From: JBEBVQ01 sp037190845 | Lineage (GTDB): Bacteria > Bacteroidota > Bacteroidia > Chitinophagales > Chitinophagaceae | NCBI GenBank assembly: GCA_037190845.1 | Contig: JBBCJI010000016.1 | Coordinates: forward strand, 1 to 64,000 | DNA: 64,000 bases | Reading direction: 5' to 3' | In this document: piece after piece, positions 51,959 through 60,239 of the stretch | Layout: each line of letters opens with the position of its first letter | How positions within the stretch are numbered: position 1 is the first letter of the stretch | The notes under the pieces: model-generated | The model's database searches: none | Told to the model about the DNA's origin: nothing | What the model saw: only the letters and a program-made list of their open reading frames with translations | Position numbers and translations under genes: made by a program

Positions 51959-52030
51959 TAGGGGTAACCCTTGCGGTTACCCCCTCGCGATTGTTCCACC
52001 ATACAGGGTAATCGCAAGGGTTACCCCTAC
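51958..52030. terminator. Bidirectional hairpin between recR and hisIE stops
   Basis: Arms of 25 bases (51958-51982 and 52006-52030), beginning gtaggggtaacccttgcg, pair with a single G/T-type mismatch around a 23-base loop. The arms start at the last base of the recR stop and take in the hisIE stop. A T tract is missing, so it is either a two-way terminator or an inserted palindromic repeat. Confidence 0.7.
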
Positions 52031-52620
52031 GTATGCCGCGCAGCCAGTACATCGCATACTTCCTGCAATGATACTTCTTTAGCCCGCATCAACACCAACA
52101 GGTGAAACAGCAGGTCTGCTGTTTCATTCAGAAAGAGATCCCGGCTGTTGTCTTTTGCTTCAATAACCACTTCCACAGCTTCCTCACCTACCTTCTGGGC
52201 TATTTTATTGATGCCTTTGGCAAACAGTGATGCAGTGTATGATTGTTCCGGAGCGTCTGCCTGCCGGGATGCGATGATCTGCTCCAGCTCAGACAGGAAG
52301 CCTGGTTGCGTATTGGCTTCATTAAAACAGGTGTCTGTGCCGGTGTGGCATACAGGGCCGGTGGGGATTGCCTTTATAAGCAGGCAATCCTGATCGCAAT
52401 CTGTACAGATGGATTTTAATGTGAGGTAATTACCGGATGTTTCGCCTTTTGTCCACAGCGTTTGCCGCGAACGGCTGTAAAAGGTAACCAGTCCTTTTTG
52501 CCGGGTTTGCTCCAGTGCTTCACCGTTCATATAGCCCATCATCAGGACTTTATACGTACGGTCGTCTTGTATGATGGCTGGTACCAGTCCGTCCGGGTAT
52601 TTTGAGAAGTCGGGGTTCAT
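52027..52620 (-). CDS. hisIE: Bifunctional phosphoribosyl-AMP cyclohydrolase/phosphoribosyl-ATP pyrophosphatase
   Basis: Fused enzyme of 197 residues catalysing the second and third steps of histidine synthesis. The HisI part (about 1-105) holds the zinc/magnesium motif CTDCDQDCLL plus VCHTGTDTCF and the opening LVPAIIQDDRTYKVLMMGYMN. The HisE part (about 108-197) holds a helical pyrophosphatase with QKVGEEAVEVVIEAKD and NETADLLFHLLVL. It is the last gene of the operon. Its ATG overlaps the hisF stop by four bases (ATGA). Confidence 0.97.
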   Translation of the reverse strand: MNPDFSKYPDGLVPAIIQDDRTYKVLMMGYMNGEALEQTRQKGLVTFYSRSRQTLWTKGETSGNYLTLKSICTDCDQDCLLIKAIPTGPVCHTGTDTCFNEANTQPGFLSELEQIIASRQADAPEQSYTASLFAKGINKIAQKVGEEAVEVVIEAKDNSRDLFLNETADLLFHLLVLMRAKEVSLQEVCDVLAARHT

Positions 52621-53387
52621 AGTCTTACATTTATTTTTTGTGTTTTCAGATATTGTTTTAGCGTGGGTATGGCCAGTTCTTTATTGTGGAAGATACCCGC
52701 AGCTAATGCAGCATCTGCGCGGCCTTCCGTAAATATGTCGGCAAAATGGGCCATGTTACCGGCGCCTCCGCTCGCGATGACAGGTATGGAGACGGATGTA
52801 GCAATGGCGTTTGTCAGTTCCAGCGCGAAGCCGCTCCGTGTGCCGTCATGGTCAATGGAGGTAAGCAGGATCTCCCCGGCGCCGCGTGTCACACTCTCCC
52901 GGATCCATTCTGTGGTTTTCATGCCGGTAGTGATACGTCCTCCGTTGATGTGTACATAGTGGTCTTGCCGTTCCCGATGAAATTGTGTGTCTACGGCAAG
53001 TACGATACACTGACTGCCAAAGTTACGGGCAAGTTCGGAGATCAGCGCCGGCCGCTTTACGGCAGCGCTGTTGACGGATATTTTATCGGCGCCGGCATTG
53101 AGTAGAGTGTGGACATCTGAAACTGTGGAAATGCCACCGCCCACGGTAAATGGAATGCTGATCTCACGTGCGATTCGTTTTGCCAGTGCAGCAAATGTTT
53201 TGCGTTGTTCGTTTGTGGCGGATATGTCGAGAAATACCAATTCATCAGCGCCTGCATCTGTGTAATAAGCAGCCAGCTCCACGGGGTCTCCCATTGCGCG
53301 CAACTGCTCAAAACGGATGCCTTTTACGGTTTGTCCGTTGTGAATGTCGAGGCAGGGAATAATGCGTTTAGTAAGTGCCATGGTCAT
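52617..53387 (-). CDS. hisF: Imidazole glycerol phosphate synthase, cyclase subunit
   Basis: HisF uses ammonia delivered by HisH to convert PRFAR into imidazole glycerol phosphate and AICAR. The 256-residue TIM barrel shows the catalytic aspartates in KRIIPCLDIHNG and VLAVDTQ. Phosphate-binding loops are PFTVGGGIST and PVIASGGAGN, and LLTSIDHDGTRSG is present. The longer open frame up to 53546 is unrelated to HisF. The start at 53387 gives an ATGA overlap with hisA; ATG 53381 is the alternative. The downstream hisIE start overlaps the stop in the same way. Confidence 0.96.
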   Translation of the reverse strand: MTMALTKRIIPCLDIHNGQTVKGIRFEQLRAMGDPVELAAYYTDAGADELVFLDISATNEQRKTFAALAKRIAREISIPFTVGGGISTVSDVHTLLNAGADKISVNSAAVKRPALISELARNFGSQCIVLAVDTQFHRERQDHYVHINGGRITTGMKTTEWIRESVTRGAGEILLTSIDHDGTRSGFALELTNAIATSVSIPVIASGGAGNMAHFADIFTEGRADAALAAGIFHNKELAIPTLKQYLKTQKINVRL

Positions 53388-54106
53388 GATGTAAAAGGAA
53401 GAATGTCTTTTTCGGTAATGACGCCTTCGTAAAAGGCTTTGCCAATGATGACCCCTTTGCAGCCGGCATGGGCAACGGATGTAATGTCGTTGACTGTTGA
53501 GATGCCTCCGCTTGCGATCAGATGTAGATCCGGGAATGCCTGACACAAAGACTGATACAGCCCTGTCGCCGGGCCACTCATCATACCGTCTTTCCCTACG
53601 TCGGTGCAGAAGATGTGTCGAAGGCCAAGCCTGTTGTATTGTTCAATAAAGTTCTGAATGGTTACTTCGGTGTCTTCCTGCCATCCGCGTACGCACAATT
53701 TTTCGTTACGTACATCTGCTCCGAGTAATATCCGGTCTGCTCCATATTGCTGTGTCCAGGCCGAAATCAGGCCAGGATCGCGTACGGCGAGACTGCCGAT
53801 CCCGGCAATGGCTGCACCTGCATTGAATACCCGGCTGATATCTTCGTTGCTCTGAATACCGCCGCTGAAGTCTATACGCAGACGGGTATTGATGGCAATG
53901 GATTCCAGAATATGAAGGTTGGTCATGCTGCCGCTCCGTGCGCCATCGAGGTCTACGAGGTGCAGGCGGGTCAGACCCATGTCTTCAAACTGGCGGGCAA
54001 CAGTAACCGGATCATCACTGTAAGTGATTTTCCTTGAGAAATCTCCCTGTGTAAGACGGATGCAGGACCCGTTGATAATGTCTATAGCGGGGATGATGTC
54101 AATCAT
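53384..54106 (-). CDS. hisA: ProFAR isomerase
   Basis: HisA converts ProFAR to PRFAR by an Amadori rearrangement. The 240-residue TIM barrel has the catalytic aspartates in IDIIPAIDIINGSCIRLTQG (residue near 8) and FCTDVGKDGMMSGPA (residue near 130). Its phosphate loops are RIDFSGGIQS and LIASGGISTVND. Four-base ATGA overlaps join it to hisH upstream and hisF downstream, so expression is tightly coupled. Confidence 0.97.
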   Translation of the reverse strand: MIDIIPAIDIINGSCIRLTQGDFSRKITYSDDPVTVARQFEDMGLTRLHLVDLDGARSGSMTNLHILESIAINTRLRIDFSGGIQSNEDISRVFNAGAAIAGIGSLAVRDPGLISAWTQQYGADRILLGADVRNEKLCVRGWQEDTEVTIQNFIEQYNRLGLRHIFCTDVGKDGMMSGPATGLYQSLCQAFPDLHLIASGGISTVNDITSVAHAGCKGVIIGKAFYEGVITEKDILPFTS

Positions 54107-54690
54107 AGTTTCAGAAAGTTTGATAAAACTGTTGCGCCGTCTTTCCCGGATTTTTCCGGGTGAAATTGTACGCCGTAGAAGTTATTTCGCTGTGCCGCGG
54201 CGCTGTACGGTAGCATGTACTCCGTGGCAGCGATGGACCACGGACCTGATGGTACGTAATAACTGTGCACATAGTACATGTGGCTACCTGGTGAAATGTT
54301 TTGAAATAAAGGGCTTTTCAGTTGATCTATCTCATTCCATCCGATCTGTGGTGTTTTTTCTTTCCCGTTGAATTTTTGTACAGTTGTATTAATGATTCCC
54401 AGGCATGCCGTGTCATCTTCTTCCGAATGATTGCAGAGTAGCTGCATGCCGAGACAGATACCCAGCACGGGTTGCTGCAAAGCTGGTATCAGCATATCAA
54501 GCTTTGTCTGTCGCAGGTAATTCATGGCGGCGCCGGCAGCGCCGACACCCGGAAAGATCACTTTGTCGGCCGTACGTATTGTATCCGGGTCGTCAGTAAT
54601 AATCGGTGTAATACTCAGTCGTTCCAGAGCGTATTGGACGGAGCAGGTATTTCCGGCGTTGTATTGTATGATCGCTACTTTCATTTTCAT
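54103..54690 (-). CDS. hisH: Imidazole glycerol phosphate synthase, glutamine amidotransferase subunit
   Basis: HisH supplies ammonia from glutamine to HisF. The 195-residue class I amidotransferase has the nucleophile Cys in VLGICLGMQLL, the oxyanion region IFPGVGAAGAAM (written from VIFPGVGAAG) and the His-Glu pair in GVQFHPEKSG. The gene starts at 54690 or ATG 54684 (MKVAIIQYNAGN). It overlaps hisA by four bases and follows hisB by 33 bases. Confidence 0.97.
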   Translation of the reverse strand: MKMKVAIIQYNAGNTCSVQYALERLSITPIITDDPDTIRTADKVIFPGVGAAGAAMNYLRQTKLDMLIPALQQPVLGICLGMQLLCNHSEEDDTACLGIINTTVQKFNGKEKTPQIGWNEIDQLKSPLFQNISPGSHMYYVHSYYVPSGPWSIAATEYMLPYSAAAQRNNFYGVQFHPEKSGKDGATVLSNFLKL

Positions 54691-54723
54691 GAATGAGGGG
54701 TGAATGATGAAGAATGAGTTGTT

Positions 54724-55836
54724 CTACAAAGTTCCTTTGGTAGTGGGTAATTGTTGTTTGTCCGGGTTGCGTTGTATGGCCATTTTGATAGCGCGGGCAA
54801 GCGCTTTGAATATGGATTCGATCTTATGGTGTTCGTTGACGCCTTCTGCTTTGATGTTCAGGTTACACCGGGCAGCGTCGCAGAATGATTTGAAAAAATG
54901 ATAAAACATTTCTGTAGGTACATCTCCTACGTATTCTTTTTGAAAGGTGGTATTCCATTCGATCCAGCTTCTTCCGCCGAAATCCAGCGCTACCTGTGCC
55001 AGGCAGTCGTCCATGGGCAGGCAGAATCCGTATCGTTCCAGACCCGCTTTATTGCCAAGGGCCATATTGAAGGCTTCACCCAGAGCAATGGCGGTGTCTT
55101 CTATGGTGTGGTGTTCGTCAATGTGGAGATCACCGCGCGTGGTGATGGCAAGGTCTGTTCCGCTGTGCCGGGCAAGCTGTTCGAGCATATGGTTGAAGAA
55201 TCCTAATCCTGTATCAATCTTATATGTGCCGTTTCCGTCGAGATTTAGGATGATGGAAATATCTGTTTCCGTAGTTTTTCTTGTGTGCTGTACAATGCGT
55301 TCTGGTAGCCGAAGGTGTTTATAGATGGCATCCCAACCTTCTGCGATCAGTGTTGTTTTCGCATACCATCCGGCAGTGCTGTCATAGTTTTTCAGGAAAA
55401 TGCTTTTGGTGCCCAGATTTTCCGCCAGTTGTATATCTGTAATGCGGTCGCCGATTACGTAGGATCCGGAAAGGTCGTATGATCCGTCCATGTAAGTGGT
55501 CAGCATGCCGGTACCGGGTTTCCGGGTAGGCTTTTGTTCATGTGGGAAGGATCGGTCGATGAGTATCTCTTTAAACTGTATGCCTTCATTTTCGAGTATC
55601 TGCAATAATTTTTCCTGTACGCGGTTGAAGTGATCTTCCGGGTACGAAGGCGTGCCCAGTCCGTCCTGGTTGGTGACCATGACCAGTTCGTAATCCAGCT
55701 CAGTACTGATGCGGTACAGGTTGCGTATGACACCGGGAAGCAGTTCGAGTTGTTCCAGTGTGTCGACCTGGAAGGTGATGGGTGGCTCTTTGATGAGTGT
55801 GCCGTCTCGGTCTATGAATAGTGCTTTCTTTTTCAT
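54724..55836 (-). CDS. hisB: Bifunctional histidinol-phosphatase/imidazoleglycerol-phosphate dehydratase
   Basis: Fused enzyme of 370 residues for steps six and eight of the pathway. The N-terminal HAD phosphatase (1-165) has the DxDxT motif in ALFIDRDGTLIKEPP, the later VTNQDG, and YVIGDRITDIQLAENLG. The C-terminal dehydratase (about 175-370) has metal-binding motifs GFFNHMLEQLARHSG, DEHHTIEDTAIALGEA and NEHHKIESIFKALARA. The order matches enterobacterial-type HisB and is common in Bacteroidota. A 211-base gap filled by palindromic repeats separates it from hisC. Confidence 0.97.
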   Translation of the reverse strand: MKKKALFIDRDGTLIKEPPITFQVDTLEQLELLPGVIRNLYRISTELDYELVMVTNQDGLGTPSYPEDHFNRVQEKLLQILENEGIQFKEILIDRSFPHEQKPTRKPGTGMLTTYMDGSYDLSGSYVIGDRITDIQLAENLGTKSIFLKNYDSTAGWYAKTTLIAEGWDAIYKHLRLPERIVQHTRKTTETDISIILNLDGNGTYKIDTGLGFFNHMLEQLARHSGTDLAITTRGDLHIDEHHTIEDTAIALGEAFNMALGNKAGLERYGFCLPMDDCLAQVALDFGGRSWIEWNTTFQKEYVGDVPTEMFYHFFKSFCDAARCNLNIKAEGVNEHHKIESIFKALARAIKMAIQRNPDKQQLPTTKGTL

Positions 55837-55876
55837 TTTTATAACTGGTTAATATCTGTAAGCGTTTGTGTTGCTT

Positions 55877-55995
55877 CCCCGGGTGTTCCGAAGGGCATCC
55901 GGGAGGTTGATAAGAAGGATTTGCAATCCTTCTTTCCGGGTTTCAGAAAACCCGGTTTATCTGTGGTCCGTGATGGCCTCCGGAACATCACGGAC
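55877..55995. repeat. Composite palindromic repeat element between hisC and hisB
   Basis: Four adjacent hairpins are visible: cccgggtg/gcatccggg (55878-55903), aagaaggatt-tgc-aatccttctt (55912-55934), ccgggttt/aaacccgg (55936-55955) and gtccgtgat/atcacggac (55966-55995). A related block at 62616-62758 has the same order (CCCGGATG hairpin, GGATTTGNAATCC hairpin, CCGGGATC hairpin, CGGATG..CATCCG hairpin). It is therefore a dispersed repeat family and not a his-specific signal. Confidence 0.8.
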
Positions 55996-56047
55996 AGCAT
56001 CGGCATCACTGATAACTTCAGTGTTGTATTGATGAATGTTGTTCTGA

Positions 56048-57106
56048 TCATAATGATTTGTATTGGGTTAATGCCTGCAACAGTTTGTCATTTTCTTCCG
56101 GTGTGCCAACAGTAATACGCAGGCACTCGCTACATCCGGACTGGCTACTTCTGTTGCGTACTACAATACCTTGTTGTAACAGGTATTGATACAGCGCATC
56201 GGCGCCGGTAGTGTGCATCAGCAGGAAGTTGGCATCAGACGGATATACGGTCGTGATGCAGCGCAGTTGCTGCAAAGCCTGTGAAAGGCGGGTTCGTTCA
56301 TTGCATAATAATGTGATCCACTGTGCTACATCTTTTTTTCTTCCGAGTGCCTGTAATGCGGTTTGTTGTGTGGCGGCGCTGATGTTGTACGGCGCTTTGA
56401 TGTTGTTAAGTACTGATATAATGGATTCGTCTGCAAAGGCCATGCCCAGCCGCAGTCCCGCCATGCCCCAGGCTTTGGAAAATGTTTGCAGCACAACCAT
56501 GTTGGGGTACTGTTCCAGCATGGCCGTCCATGACGGGGATTGTGTGAAGTCTGTATATGCTTCATCAATTACGACAAGTCCGTTAAAAGAATCGAGTATG
56601 GTTTGTATGGCTCCCGGATCCAGCAGGTTACCGGTAGGATTGTTGGGAGAGCACAGGAAGATGATCTTGGTTTGCTTGTCTGCCAGCTTTAACAAGGCCG
56701 GAGCGTCAAGCTGGAAATTATCTGTCAGTGCAGCTTCTTTGACGACTACGTCATTGATGCGGGCTGATACGGTGTACATCCCGTATGTCGGCGCTGTGAC
56801 GATGATGTTGTCTCTACCGGGTATGCAGACGGCACGTATCAGCAGGTCTATAGGTTCGTCGCTGCCGTTGCCGAGGAATATTTTTTCCGGGGATGCCTGC
56901 TTCAGTAATGCAATCTTTTGCTTGAGTTCCTTCTGCATCGGATCGGGATATCGTTGGTAGGATGTGCCGGCAGCGCCTCCGGCGGGGTTTTCGTTGGCAT
57001 CGAGGAAGACAGATGCTTCGCCGCTGTATTCGCTGCGGGCGGAGGTGTAGGGCTTCAGGTCGCGTATGTTGCTGCGGAGGATGTTGCTGATCTGGAATGG
57101 TTTCAT
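56048..57106 (-). CDS. hisC: Histidinol-phosphate aminotransferase
   Basis: HisC is a PLP-dependent class II aminotransferase acting on imidazole acetol phosphate and glutamate. The 352-residue protein shows the opening FLDANENPAGG, the substrate and cofactor segment LGNGSDEPIDLLIRA, SPNNPTGN and DEAYTDF. The PLP lysine lies in LQTFSKAWGMAGLRLG, and the C-terminal Arg in ECLRITVGTPEEND. It follows hisD after a 384-base gap holding two repeat elements, so internal promoters or read-through must supply the downstream genes. Confidence 0.97.
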   Translation of the reverse strand: MKPFQISNILRSNIRDLKPYTSARSEYSGEASVFLDANENPAGGAAGTSYQRYPDPMQKELKQKIALLKQASPEKIFLGNGSDEPIDLLIRAVCIPGRDNIIVTAPTYGMYTVSARINDVVVKEAALTDNFQLDAPALLKLADKQTKIIFLCSPNNPTGNLLDPGAIQTILDSFNGLVVIDEAYTDFTQSPSWTAMLEQYPNMVVLQTFSKAWGMAGLRLGMAFADESIISVLNNIKAPYNISAATQQTALQALGRKKDVAQWITLLCNERTRLSQALQQLRCITTVYPSDANFLLMHTTGADALYQYLLQQGIVVRNRSSQSGCSECLRITVGTPEENDKLLQALTQYKSL

Positions 57107-57223
57107 TGTTTTTTTTGCTTTTTATGTTCTGGACGAAATAATCTGTAAGCATGTCATCCAGACTTATTATAAGGTCCGCTTAATCCTATCGGAGATGATG
57201 TAGTGCATGAAATCGTCCACTGT

Positions 57224-57299
57224 GTCATGCAGAACGCAGCGGAGCATCACACATAATGCTTACCGATGTTGTGTGGGATCCTTCCTTCGTCAGGATGAC
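57224..57299. repeat. GTCAT...ATGAC inverted interspersed repeat, copy 1
   Basis: The 76-base unit starts gtcatgcagaacgcagcgga and ends gatccttccttcgtcaggatgac, the ends being imperfect inverted copies. It lies in the hisD-hisC gap. Repeats of this appearance are common between genes in Bacteroidota. Confidence 0.7.
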
Positions 57300-57361
57300 T
57301 CTGTTCGTTAATGTCTGCTTATAATTCATGAAAAAGAATTTGTATTCAATATGCTGTCAAA

Positions 57362-57438
57362 TATGTCATTGACACGAAGAAGGGACCCTACGAAATGCAG
57401 GACACTTATTATGTGAGATTCCTCCTCCGTCGGAATGA
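57362..57438. repeat. GTCAT...ATGAC inverted interspersed repeat, copy 2
   Basis: A second unit in the same gap runs from tgtcattgacacgaagaagg to cctccgtcggaatgaca, with a more diverged interior. A half copy with the related end cattcttcgctctgcgctca occurs near 62786. No ORF is convincing anywhere in the 57107-57490 gap. Confidence 0.65.
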
Positions 57439-57490
57439 CAGCATTGTAATTTCATGGTATGCGACGCTTCCATGGTACCAATTGTGTTTT

Positions 57491-58771
57491 TTATGGATTT
57501 CGTAGTCTTACAGATACCGCATTGGCATGTGCCTCGAGCCCTTCGGCCTGTGCCAGCGAGATAATAGCATTAGCGATGCTGCCAAGCCCTTCCCGTGTTA
57601 TCTTCTGGAAGCTGATGGTCTTCATAAAGCTGCTTACCGATACGCCGCTGTACGCTTTGGCATAGCCGTTTGTCGGCAGGGTGTGGTTTGTGCCGGAAGC
57701 ATAATCCCCGGCACTTTCCGGTGCATAGTTTCCAAGGAATACAGAGCCTGCATTCCGGATCTTTCCGGCTATTGCATCTTCATCCCGGCATGCGATGATC
57801 AGGTGTTCCGGTGCATATTGATTCAGCAGCGCTATACCGGTATTCATGTCTTCTACAAGTATTGCTTTGCTATGAGACAGGCTGGCTCCTGCGAATTGAT
57901 TGCGCGGGAGTGTTTTGATTTGTTCCGTAAGGGATGTCTGCACTTGTTCCAATACCGACAGGCTATCGCTTACCAGTATCACCTGGGAGTCTACCCCATG
58001 CTCGGCTTGTGACAGCAGATCGGCAGCTACATAATCAGGTATACAACTATCGTCTGCCAATACTGCCACTTCGGAGGGGCCGGCCGGCATGTCTATGGCA
58101 ACACCGCGTGCCTGTAGAAGCATTTTTGCAGTTGTGACGTACTGGTTCCCCGGACCGAAGATCTTGTGTACCTGCGGTATGGACTCCGTACCGTAAGCCA
58201 TGGCAGCGATGGCCTGGGCGCCACCTGTTTTAAAGATCTGTGTGACACCAAGCTGTCGGGCAATGTACAGCAGCGGCGCGGCAACCTTGCCATTGACTCC
58301 GGGTGGAGTACATACAACAATCTCTTTACAGCCTGCAAGTTGAGCCGGGATGCCCAGCATCATCAGTGTAGAATACAGGGGGGCCGTCCCGCCAGGTATA
58401 TACAGACCGACTTTTTCTATGGCTACGGGTTTGCTGGTGCAGTGTATGCCGGGCATGGTCTCTACGGTGACGGTGCGGGGTATCAGTGCCGTGTGGAAAG
58501 TTCGGATGTTGCGTATGGCAATGTCAGTGGCATCTTTCAGTGATGTACTGATACACTCTGCGGTATCCCACTCTTCAGCAGATACGGATAGCCTGGAAAG
58601 GGTTTGCTTGTCGAAACGCAGAGCAAAATCCAGCAGGGCCTTGTCGCCTTCATGTTGTACGGTTTCCATGATCCGCAGTACTTGTTCCTCCAATGTATCG
58701 TTTGTGTCCACCGGGCGTTTCAGTAAGGAAGGCCAGGTGTCGGGAGCGGGGTGTCGGGTAATAGGTATCAT
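57491..58771 (-). CDS. hisD: Histidinol dehydrogenase
   Basis: HisD oxidises histidinol to histidine in two NAD-dependent steps using zinc. The 426-residue protein has IEKVGLYIPGGTAPLYSTL, the NAD region GPGNQYVTTAK, the zinc and substrate motif SQAEHGVDSQV, the catalytic Glu-His in YAPEHLII, and SAGDYASGTNHTLPT near the C-terminus. Its ATG overlaps the hisG stop by four bases. Length is normal. Confidence 0.97.
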   Translation of the reverse strand: MIPITRHPAPDTWPSLLKRPVDTNDTLEEQVLRIMETVQHEGDKALLDFALRFDKQTLSRLSVSAEEWDTAECISTSLKDATDIAIRNIRTFHTALIPRTVTVETMPGIHCTSKPVAIEKVGLYIPGGTAPLYSTLMMLGIPAQLAGCKEIVVCTPPGVNGKVAAPLLYIARQLGVTQIFKTGGAQAIAAMAYGTESIPQVHKIFGPGNQYVTTAKMLLQARGVAIDMPAGPSEVAVLADDSCIPDYVAADLLSQAEHGVDSQVILVSDSLSVLEQVQTSLTEQIKTLPRNQFAGASLSHSKAILVEDMNTGIALLNQYAPEHLIIACRDEDAIAGKIRNAGSVFLGNYAPESAGDYASGTNHTLPTNGYAKAYSGVSVSSFMKTISFQKITREGLGSIANAIISLAQAEGLEAHANAVSVRLRNP

Positions 58772-59622
58772 GCGATCATTTTTTCGATGGGTACGACAAG
58801 GATGCCCTGTGCGCCTTGTGTTTTCAGGTTTTCAATAATATTCCAGAAATCGTCTTCCTCTACTACGGAGTGGAGGGAACTCCATCCCTGTTCTGCGAGG
58901 GGCAGGACGGTGGGGCTTTTCATGCCAGGAAGGATGTCGCAGATGTTATCAAGCTTTTCGTTGGGCGCATTGAGCAGGATGTATTTGTGCCGGCTTGCGG
59001 TTCTGACGGCATCGATGCGGAAGAGCAACTGTCCCAGCAATTTACTTTTCGTATCATTAAGATCCGGGTTACTGATCATGAGCGCCTCCGATTGCAGGAT
59101 CACTTCTGCTTCCCGCAGTCCGTTTGTAAGTAGCGTGCTGCCGGAACTTACGAGGTCACATATGGCGTCTGCCAGCCCGATGCCGGGAGCGATTTCTACC
59201 GAACCGCTGATCTCGTGGATCTCTGCGTTTACCTGTTGTGTGTCGAGGTATTGCTGCAGCAACTGCGGATAGCTGGTGGCGATCTTTTTCCCGGCGAGTG
59301 AACGAATGTCAGTGAACGGATCGTTGCGGGGTACGGCGATGGAGAGACGGCAGCGTGCGAATCCAAGCCGCTCTGTTATGATGATCTGCTTCTTTTTTTC
59401 CAGTACTACATTTTCTCCGGCGATGCCGATGTCGGCTACGCCATCGGCTACGTATTGCGGAATGTCGTCGTCGCGGAGGAACAGCAGTTCAAGCGGGAAG
59501 TTGGTAGCAACGGTCCGCAACTGGTTGTGCCCGTTCTGGAAGCTGATCCCGCAGTTGCGGAGCATCTTTACCGAGTCTTCGTAGAGTCTGCCGGATTTTT
59601 GTATGGCGATTTTTAAGTTCAT
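58768..59622 (-). CDS. hisG: ATP phosphoribosyltransferase, long form
   Basis: HisG catalyses the first committed step, ATP plus PRPP. The 284-residue length fits the long form, whose C-terminal ACT-like domain (about 210-284, YILLNAPNEKLDNICDILPG, VEEDDFWNIIENLKTQGAQGILV) gives feedback inhibition by histidine; no HisZ is needed. The catalytic part has KIAIQKSGRLYED, DIGIAGENVV and the PRPP loop ISGSVEIAPGIGLADAI. It is the first structural gene, 31 bases beyond the attenuator stem. Confidence 0.97.
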   Translation of the reverse strand: MNLKIAIQKSGRLYEDSVKMLRNCGISFQNGHNQLRTVATNFPLELLFLRDDDIPQYVADGVADIGIAGENVVLEKKKQIIITERLGFARCRLSIAVPRNDPFTDIRSLAGKKIATSYPQLLQQYLDTQQVNAEIHEISGSVEIAPGIGLADAICDLVSSGSTLLTNGLREAEVILQSEALMISNPDLNDTKSKLLGQLLFRIDAVRTASRHKYILLNAPNEKLDNICDILPGMKSPTVLPLAEQGWSSLHSVVEEDDFWNIIENLKTQGAQGILVVPIEKMIA

Positions 59623-59653
59623 CTGGTTAATTTATATGGCATAGGTAGAAATG

Positions 59654-59683
59654 AAAAAAGGCTTACCGGTATGGTAAGCCTTT
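59654..59683 (-). terminator. his operon attenuator terminator
   Basis: On the minus strand the stem AAAGGCTTACC-ATACC-GGTAAGCCTTT is followed by a run of T (plus-strand A tract 59654-59659). It lies between the leader peptide (stop at 59707) and hisG (start 59622). The left stem arm GCTTACC can pair instead with GGGTAAGC inside the leader coding sequence (59725-59732), just after the last His codon. That alternative structure would act as the antiterminator. Pairing is read by eye; no folding energy was computed. Confidence 0.9.
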
Positions 59684-59706
59684 GAACGAGGTATATGTGC
59701 GGTATA

Positions 59707-59778
59707 CTACACAATATCATCCCAGCTTACCCGGTGGATAAGATGATGGTGATGATGTATGTGCATGTTTATGATCAT
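59707..59778 (-). CDS. hisL: his operon leader peptide
   Basis: This minus-strand 23-codon frame begins MIINMHIHHHHHLIH and ends SWDDIV before TAG. Seven of its 23 residues are histidine, five of them consecutive (residues 8-12). It sits 84 bases upstream of hisG, with an intrinsic terminator between them. Under histidine shortage a ribosome stalled at the His run would free the downstream RNA to form the antiterminator; with ample histidine the terminator forms. This is classic ribosome-mediated attenuation. The start could also be ATG at residue 5. Confidence 0.92.
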   Translation of the reverse strand: MIINMHIHHHHHLIHRVSWDDIV

Positions 59779-60062
59779 TGTACTGATTGCTGATGCAAAG
59801 GTATAAACGGAATTTCGGTTTTTCCAAAAATATTTTTTGTATTCCTGCCGGTTAGTTAATGTCAGCGAATAGTTTGTACAAATCTTTCGATGAATAAACT
59901 ATTTTTAACGCAGATTACAATCCCATTCAAACTGGCATATGATATAAGCAGCTTCTTGTTGCCATTGTTATTTATGTACGGATTAACTTCCGTTGTACCA
60001 GTTTTACTCTGAAGGTGATAATTATTGAAACCTTTCAGATAGCCTGGTTTCAACAATCCGGA

Positions 60063-60180
60063 TTATCTGGTAAATACATTCGTACCATTACCGCTGGTCA
60101 CCTTTAGCTCGTTGCCATCGCACTCGAAGGTAAATACGCCATTGCTTGACGGTTTGGGAGGTGCGGTGGGAGGATATCCT
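60063..60180 (-). pseudogene. Possible C-terminal coding remnant
   Basis: The minus-strand frame ending at TAA 60063-60065 reads GYPPTAPPKPSSNGVF, then TFECDGNELKVTSG and NVFTR. It looks coding in composition but has no start: an in-frame stop lies about five codons upstream. It may be the tail of a deleted gene or a chance frame. The rest of 59779-60239 shows no gene I would support, and a 64-codon frame at 59862-60056 has no recognisable features. Confidence 0.25.
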
Positions 60181-60239
60181 ATGCAATCTCAGATCCGTTG
60201 GATAAACGCTGGAAGAAGATAGGATGCAGATTTACAGGC

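Noticed and set aside
53388..53546. Longer HisF start at 53546
   Set aside because: The extra 53 residues lie within hisA in another frame and do not resemble HisF, whose first residues match at 53387/53381.
57107..57490. Insertion sequence in the hisD-hisC gap
   Set aside because: No transposase frame; only short inverted repeats are present.
59862..60056. 64-residue minus-strand frame upstream of the his leader
   Set aside because: No recognisable domain, no neighbour coupling, and composition like the surrounding AT-rich gap.
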